Below, in pieces: positions 57,576 to 61,162 of a stretch of DNA of 61,162 nucleotides; within the stretch, counting starts at the first letter, position 1, and every line of letters starts with the position of its first letter. The position numbers and the translations under genes are program-made. Source of the stretch: Clostridiales bacterium (GTDB lineage: Bacteria; Bacillota; Clostridia; Christensenellales; Aristaeellaceae); the NCBI GenBank assembly GCA_004557125.1, contig SFET01000009.1, positions 1 through 61,162 of the forward strand, read 5' to 3'. The notes under the pieces were generated by a model. That model saw only the letters and a program-made list of their open reading frames with translations, did not search any database and was not told where the DNA came from.

Positions 57576-59033
57576 TCAGCGCGTTCTGCGCCGCAGCAGA
57601 AACAGCGCTGAACCGACACTCGTGAACACGATAAAGATTTCCAGCCTGCCCAGCAGCATGCCCGCGATCTCCACAAGCAGCGTCGCGGCGTTGGTCGCCG
57701 GGCCGGTCAGGCCGATGGACAGCCCCACCGTGCCTAGTGAGGACGCAAATTCGAACATGGACTCGGTGAGCGTCGCGCCCGATGTGACTGTCATAAGCAG
57801 CGTGCCCGCCACGAACACGGTCAAGTATGTGAATACGAAGCCCGCCGTGGCGCTGAGCAGGGCGTGGTCGATGGCCGTCCGGCCCTGCGCGCGAAAGTAG
57901 TAGGGCGCGCGCACCGCATGCTCCGGAGAGAGGCGGCTACGCAGCTGACTGGCGGCGCACTTGGTCAGAATCAGTGCCCGGGACAGCTTGATACCGCCCG
58001 CCGTGGAGCCCGTGCCGCCGCCGATGAGCATCATCAGGATCATGATGCCGATGGCCGCCTGTGGCCATCCCTCGTAGCTCATTGTGGCGTAGCCGGTGGT
58101 GGACAGCGCGGAGACGATGTTGAACAGCGCCTGCCGCAGCGCTTCCCCAGCCGTCAGATAGAGCCCCGTCGCCAGCGAAATGGCCGTCAGCGGTACAAAG
58201 ATGGCCAGCAGCGCGCCCAGAAAGCGCACCTCGCCGCAGCGCAGCGCGTCCCGCCATCTGCGCCGCACCATCAGCAGCAGGATGGCAAAATTTGTGGTAC
58301 CGATGAGCATCAGGAAGATGCTCACGCCCTCGATGGCAACGCTGTGATACGCGCCGATGCTGTCCGCCCGGTTGGAGAAGCCGCCCGTGGACAGCGCGCC
58401 CATGGCGTGCAGAATCGCATCGAACAGCGGCATGCCGCAGACGACGTAGGCCGCGACGCCCGCGACGAGAAAGCTCAGGTACATCAGCACGATTGCGCGC
58501 ACCGTCTGCCGCAGCGTGGGCATGAGCTTGTCCGGATGCCCCTCGGCGCTGTACAGTACCATGCCCATCCTACCCTGCACGAATGCCATCATGATCATCA
58601 CGAAGCCCAGTCCACCGCAGAACTGCATGAAGCTCCGGTAGAACAGAAAGATGTGGGGCGTAACGGTCACGTCCATCACGGACAAGCCTGTGGTCGTCCA
58701 GCCGCTGACCGCTTCAAACAGCCCCTGTACGAAGCTCAGCCGGTCACCGAGCACGAAGGGCAACGCGCCCAAGATACAGCCATAAGCCCAGATGTACAGC
58801 ACCAGCAGATTGCCGCGATGCGCCGCCTCCGATGCGGAGTCCGTCGCGGCGCTCTTTTTTGCACACATCAGCGCGCCCAGCAGTATGGACGCGCTGCCCG
58901 GAATCAGAAACGCGTCGGCAAAGCGCGTGTCCTCGGGATAAAATGGAAGCACCAGCAGGGGCGCGAGCAGCAGAAGACCGATCAACAGGGTCAGCTTGCC
59001 CGCATTGCTCGCGCGGGTCAACTTCAGTTTCAT
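57576..59033 (-). CDS. trkH: TrkH-family potassium transporter
   Basis: This 485-aa pore-forming subunit of the Trk/Ktr potassium uptake system has the four-fold repeated selectivity filter: VSGWTTTGLS (about residues 110-119), LSTGGFSN (about 218-225), ALSTTGYATM (about 315-324) and SSLGTVGLSIG (about 431-441). GGGTGSTAGGIKLSR follows the third repeat, as expected for the gating loop. The end GRLEIFIVF is typical. The gene lies six bases after trkA and is the last gene of a four-gene operon; it faces the small 57355 gene convergently. No clear terminator lies in the 11-bp gap. Confidence 0.93.
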   Translation of the reverse strand: MKLKLTRASNAGKLTLLIGLLLLAPLLVLPFYPEDTRFADAFLIPGSASILLGALMCAKKSAATDSASEAAHRGNLLVLYIWAYGCILGALPFVLGDRLSFVQGLFEAVSGWTTTGLSVMDVTVTPHIFLFYRSFMQFCGGLGFVMIMMAFVQGRMGMVLYSAEGHPDKLMPTLRQTVRAIVLMYLSFLVAGVAAYVVCGMPLFDAILHAMGALSTGGFSNRADSIGAYHSVAIEGVSIFLMLIGTTNFAILLLMVRRRWRDALRCGEVRFLGALLAIFVPLTAISLATGLYLTAGEALRQALFNIVSALSTTGYATMSYEGWPQAAIGIMILMMLIGGGTGSTAGGIKLSRALILTKCAASQLRSRLSPEHAVRAPYYFRAQGRTAIDHALLSATAGFVFTYLTVFVAGTLLMTVTSGATLTESMFEFASSLGTVGLSIGLTGPATNAATLLVEIAGMLLGRLEIFIVFTSVGSALFLLRRRTR

Positions 59034-59039
59034 GGGTCC

Positions 59040-59705
59040 TTACCGTCCTGTCAGTTCATGAATCGCCTCGGTCTCCTGATGGGCCGAGGACAGCAGCACC
59101 AGCGTGTCGCCCGCCAGAATCCGGGTATCGCCGCGCGGGATGATCGTCTGATCCTTGCGCAGGATGCAACCCACGATGACCTCCCCGGGCAGGTTGATCT
59201 CCCACAGCTTTTTCTCCGCCGCGGGCGCGCCCTCCGGGATGGTGACCTCCGCAACGCTCAGCCGACCATCGCCTACGGGAATCAGGGTGGTCATGTCGTT
59301 GATGAAGCTGAGCTGTTCGAGGATGCCGGTGATGGTGTTGGTGGCGCAGACCACCGCGTCCACGCCCATCTGCCGGAAAAACGGGGTGTTTTCGGCGTTC
59401 TTGACAAGGCTGACCGTCCTGATCACGCCGAAGCGCTTCTTGCACAGTTCGCAGATTACCAGATTGTCCGCGTCGTTGTCCGTCAGCGCGATGGCCACGT
59501 CCGCACGTCCAGCACCCGCTTCATCGAGGATGTAGGGCTTGGAGCCGTCGCCGTGGATGACCAGTAGATCCTTGATTTCGGACAGCGCCTCGCAGCATGC
59601 GTATTCGGGATGGATGGCCGTGACCCTGTACTTCTTCTGAATCAGCGACGCAGCAAGTGTTTTGGCCATATCGAAGCCGCCGATCAGCAACACCTGCATC
59701 TTCAT
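59040..59705 (-). CDS. TrkA-type RCK protein with a degenerate nucleotide-binding loop
   Basis: This 221-aa cytosolic regulator of TrkH has an RCK_N Rossmann domain (about 1-125) and an RCK_C domain (about 140-221, with LPGEVIVGCILRKDQTIIPRG). The first loop reads LLIGGFDMAKTLA instead of GxGxxG, so NAD(H) or ATP binding may be lost or changed. The acidic residue at the end of strand 2 is replaced (TAIHPEY). The ATG overlaps the upstream trkA stop as ATGA. It probably forms a mixed gating ring with its neighbour, which has an intact loop but no RCK_C. Confidence 0.87.
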   Translation of the reverse strand: MKMQVLLIGGFDMAKTLAASLIQKKYRVTAIHPEYACCEALSEIKDLLVIHGDGSKPYILDEAGAGRADVAIALTDNDADNLVICELCKKRFGVIRTVSLVKNAENTPFFRQMGVDAVVCATNTITGILEQLSFINDMTTLIPVGDGRLSVAEVTIPEGAPAAEKKLWEINLPGEVIVGCILRKDQTIIPRGDTRILAGDTLVLLSSAHQETEAIHELTGR

Positions 59706-60136
59706 TGTACTGCCGCCTCCCTTTCGCGTCCCAGCAACCGGTCAATCTCCCGCGTGGAGAGCACCGTCGGACAGATGGTGTCGATGCCGAACTCCCGATA
59801 GACCACCTCGCGCTCCGGGTCGTACAGTCGGCAGACCACGTTGGGAATGTGGTAGAGGTTTCGCGCGATCTGCGCCACCATGATGTTGGTGTTGTCGTCG
59901 TTGGTGACCGAGACCACCGTTTCGGCGCGCTCGATCTGCGCGCTGCGCAGCACGGCAACGTCTGTCGCATCGCCCACCAGCGTGAGCCCGCCGTAGGCCG
60001 CATCCAGCTTGCGGAAGGCGTGCTCGTCCCGATCCACCATCATCACGCTGCCCTCCGCGTCCGAAATCGCGTTGGCCAGACTCGCGCCCAGCCGCCCGCA
60101 GCCCACGATTACCGTATACTTCTCATCTCTGTTCAT
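59702..60136 (-). CDS. TrkA-type RCK_N protein without RCK_C
   Basis: This 144-aa protein is a single Rossmann RCK_N domain. The intact dinucleotide motif is VIVGCGRLGASLA (about residues 10-22), with MMVDRDE at the end of strand 2 (about 32-38). VSVTNDDNTNIMVAQIAR follows. The RCK_C domain is missing; normal TrkA proteins have at least one. I start it at the ATG at 60134-60136 (GGGGGTGAG upstream). It is co-translated with the second TrkA protein, which has RCK_C. The two together amount to one split and specialised TrkA. Confidence 0.87.
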   Translation of the reverse strand: MNRDEKYTVIVGCGRLGASLANAISDAEGSVMMVDRDEHAFRKLDAAYGGLTLVGDATDVAVLRSAQIERAETVVSVTNDDNTNIMVAQIARNLYHIPNVVCRLYDPEREVVYREFGIDTICPTVLSTREIDRLLGREREAAVQ

Positions 60137-60140
60137 ATGC

Positions 60141-60518
60141 TCACCCCCGGACGACGTGACCAATGCCGCGCTCATCATATTCAATCCTGCACTTCTGTAC
60201 ATTGGCTTCCTGCGGACAATCCGCCTCGTCGTAGGCCGGGCGCGGCATGGTGAAGCTGAAACTGCCGTAGCGCTCCATGTTGACCCGCGCCGGAACGAAC
60301 GTGGGATCCAGCGCCCAGGCCGCGCGGAAGTGCTTCATGGCCTGTATGTGGTCGTTCTCCCGCTCCATGATGATGCCCATCAGGTTGTGGGGCTGCGCCT
60401 CATGGGGCGCGTCGGCCATGGCCTTCGCCGCCGCAGCCTCCGCCTCACACATGTGATTCTCCTGCACCAGCGCACGCACCTGCGCCGTCAGCACCTGCAT
60501 CTGCTTCTGATCGTACAT
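60141..60518 (-). CDS. TPR-like protein
   Basis: This 125-aa cytosolic protein starts at the ATG at 60516-60518 (SD GGAGG). It contains one to two tetratricopeptide-like helical hairpins: EAEAAAAKAMADAPHEAQPH, NLMGIIMERENDHIQAMKHF and RAAWALDPTFVPARVNM at about residues 25-80. The tail has ERYGSFSF and a Cys pair. It is the first gene of the trk operon, four bases before the trkA gene, so it may be an adaptor in potassium regulation. TPR proteins in this location are not a known part of Trk. Confidence 0.72.
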   Translation of the reverse strand: MYDQKQMQVLTAQVRALVQENHMCEAEAAAAKAMADAPHEAQPHNLMGIIMERENDHIQAMKHFRAAWALDPTFVPARVNMERYGSFSFTMPRPAYDEADCPQEANVQKCRIEYDERGIGHVVRG

Positions 60519-60552
60519 AATCCGTACCTCCGGTTTCTCCTGTCCCTCTGGA

Positions 60553-60629
60553 ACGGTATATATACTATCACCTTTTCTGTGAGGATGGTGTGAGAAGTAA
60601 GGCGCTGCGTGTGAGGATTCTGTGAGGAT
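60553..60629 (-). promoter_or_regulatory. trk operon promoter with four phased direct repeats
   Basis: Plus-strand 9-mers TGTGAGGAT at 60578, TGTGAGAAG at 60589, TGTGAGGAT at 60610 and TGTGAGGAT at 60621 have start spacings of 11, 21 and 11 bp, i.e. on one helix face. On the minus strand TAGTATATATACC (60567-60555) supplies the -10 region and no -35 is seen. It fits an activator of the OmpR/KdpE family. Confidence 0.65.
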
Positions 60630-60676
60630 GACGATGTGACTGTACATTGTAACAAGTTCAAGGGACAATATTTATG

Positions 60677-61162
60677 CTAATATTTATTTGCTAGATCAAA
60701 AGGATCAGAAACACTACATCTAAAATTCATCCCATTCCTGAAACAGAATTCCAGCTTCCTATCCTTCCCAACCACCACCTTATCCACCAGCGCCACAAAG
60801 GTGAATGGATTGAAGCCCAGGCATTCTTCCTGCTGCTCCAGCATCCGGAGGAAAACCTCAATCTTTCGCCTGCGATCCGCCTTATCCTGCTTCTGCGCGG
60901 CAATCTTTCGGAGCTTCTCGCTGGCATTTTCATACGCATCCGCCAGTGCATTGTATTCCTGCTGATATTCCTCCTGATTCATCTGCACCCGAGCGTTTTC
61001 CTCCACCAGCTTTCGCACGCGCTCCGCAATGCCCAGAACCTGTCCCTCCAGCCGCTTTGCAGCCCGGTCGAGTTCGGTGGTGTCGAGCACCGCATCCAGC
61101 GCCGCGCGACAGGCGGTCAGGACTTCTGCCTTCTCCTGCAGCATCCTCTGCATCACGCTGAC
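60677..61162 (-). CDS. Serine recombinase, C-terminal end (cut by the window edge)
   Basis: The minus strand is open from base 61162 to the TAG at 60677-60679, about 161 codons. The first 80 residues are a charged coiled coil (EKAEVLTACRAALDAVL, ERVRKLVEENARVQMNQEEY) and the end has VALVDKVVVGKDRKLEFCF and RNGMNF, the standard end of large serine recombinases. The catalytic domain must lie to the right of the window; the GTG/ATG near 61156 is internal. Another mobile element therefore borders the potassium block on this side. Confidence 0.85.
   Translation of the reverse strand, partial: VSVMQRMLQEKAEVLTACRAALDAVLDTTELDRAAKRLEGQVLGIAERVRKLVEENARVQMNQEEYQQEYNALADAYENASEKLRKIAAQKQDKADRRRKIEVFLRMLEQQEECLGFNPFTFVALVDKVVVGKDRKLEFCFRNGMNFRCSVSDPFDLANKY

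Noticed and set aside
1..61162. The whole window as one mobile element, because recombinases lie at both ends
   Set aside because: hisS, aspS, leuA, Kdp, Trk and other core genes lie between; the end recombinases are better seen as belonging to two separate elements.
1..61162. CRISPR arrays, tRNA or rRNA genes
   Set aside because: No regularly spaced direct repeats, no cloverleaf sequence and no rRNA signature was seen in reading either strand.

Overview
The window looks like the chromosome of an anaerobic, Gram-positive Firmicute of the class Clostridia with fairly high GC. The reasons are T-box leaders on hisS and leuA, a class B sortase with a Cna-B/LPXTG-type surface protein, a CpsBCD tyrosine kinase/phosphatase module with LytR-CpsA-Psr proteins, 4Fe-4S proteins, strong Shine-Dalgarno sites and consensus sigma-A promoters. 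A Christensenellales-like gut lineage is possible, but the sequence alone does not settle it. Most genes lie on the minus strand in tightly coupled operons, many with 4-bp ATGA overlaps.

Layout. 1-5740: a lower-GC mobile and defence region. It has two overlapping large serine recombinases, an mcrC gene with an abnormal start, a type III mod methyltransferase without its N-terminus, and a 29-codon stub of the following res gene. The sequence CTTGTATC occurs at three junctions (2848, 4149, 5736) and cuts this part into segments of 1.3 and 1.6 kb. 5740-8165: terminators, an MBL-fold hydrolase and a ferredoxin/zinc-ribbon pair. 8168-13166: a surface-display operon (acidic repeat protein, Cna-B protein, sortase B). 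13560-17653: an exopolysaccharide control operon (LCP-like, CpsC, CpsD, CpsB, LCP). 17751-24852: a Ugp-like ABC importer with three esterase genes (SGNH hydrolase, NPP-like phosphodiesterase, GDPD). 25115-26743: a CNNM/CBS protein and a zinc-ribbon protein. 26876-31189: a 2-oxoacid dehydrogenase operon (E2, then a fused E1 alpha/beta) without E3. 31383-35744 (plus strand): NUDIX hydrolase, an ECF sigma factor with a large membrane-anchored putative anti-sigma/sensor, and a LysM protein. 35800-37646: a HAD hydrolase and an AlaX-type editing protein. 37793-43276: hisS-aspS and leuA, divergent, each behind its own promoter and T-box. 43501-45224: a secreted protein, an XRE regulator and a doubtful small ORF. 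45252-60629: a large potassium/cation block. It holds kdpF-A-B-(42-aa peptide)-C-D-E, a second KdpD/KdpE-like pair upstream, corA, and a TPR-trkA-trkA-trkH operon behind four phased direct repeats. 60677-61162: the C-terminal end of another serine recombinase that runs off the window.

How it works together. The right quarter is a coherent potassium-homeostasis island. It has high-affinity uptake (Kdp), constitutive-type uptake (Trk), a CorA channel and two two-component systems. The second kinase lacks the KdpD sensor and Usp domains. The centre is housekeeping. The left end looks like an accretion zone where serine recombinases have assembled, and probably decayed, pieces of restriction systems. 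Small genes written out here include kdpF, the 42-aa kdpB-kdpC peptide, the res stub and the window-edge recombinase at the left end.
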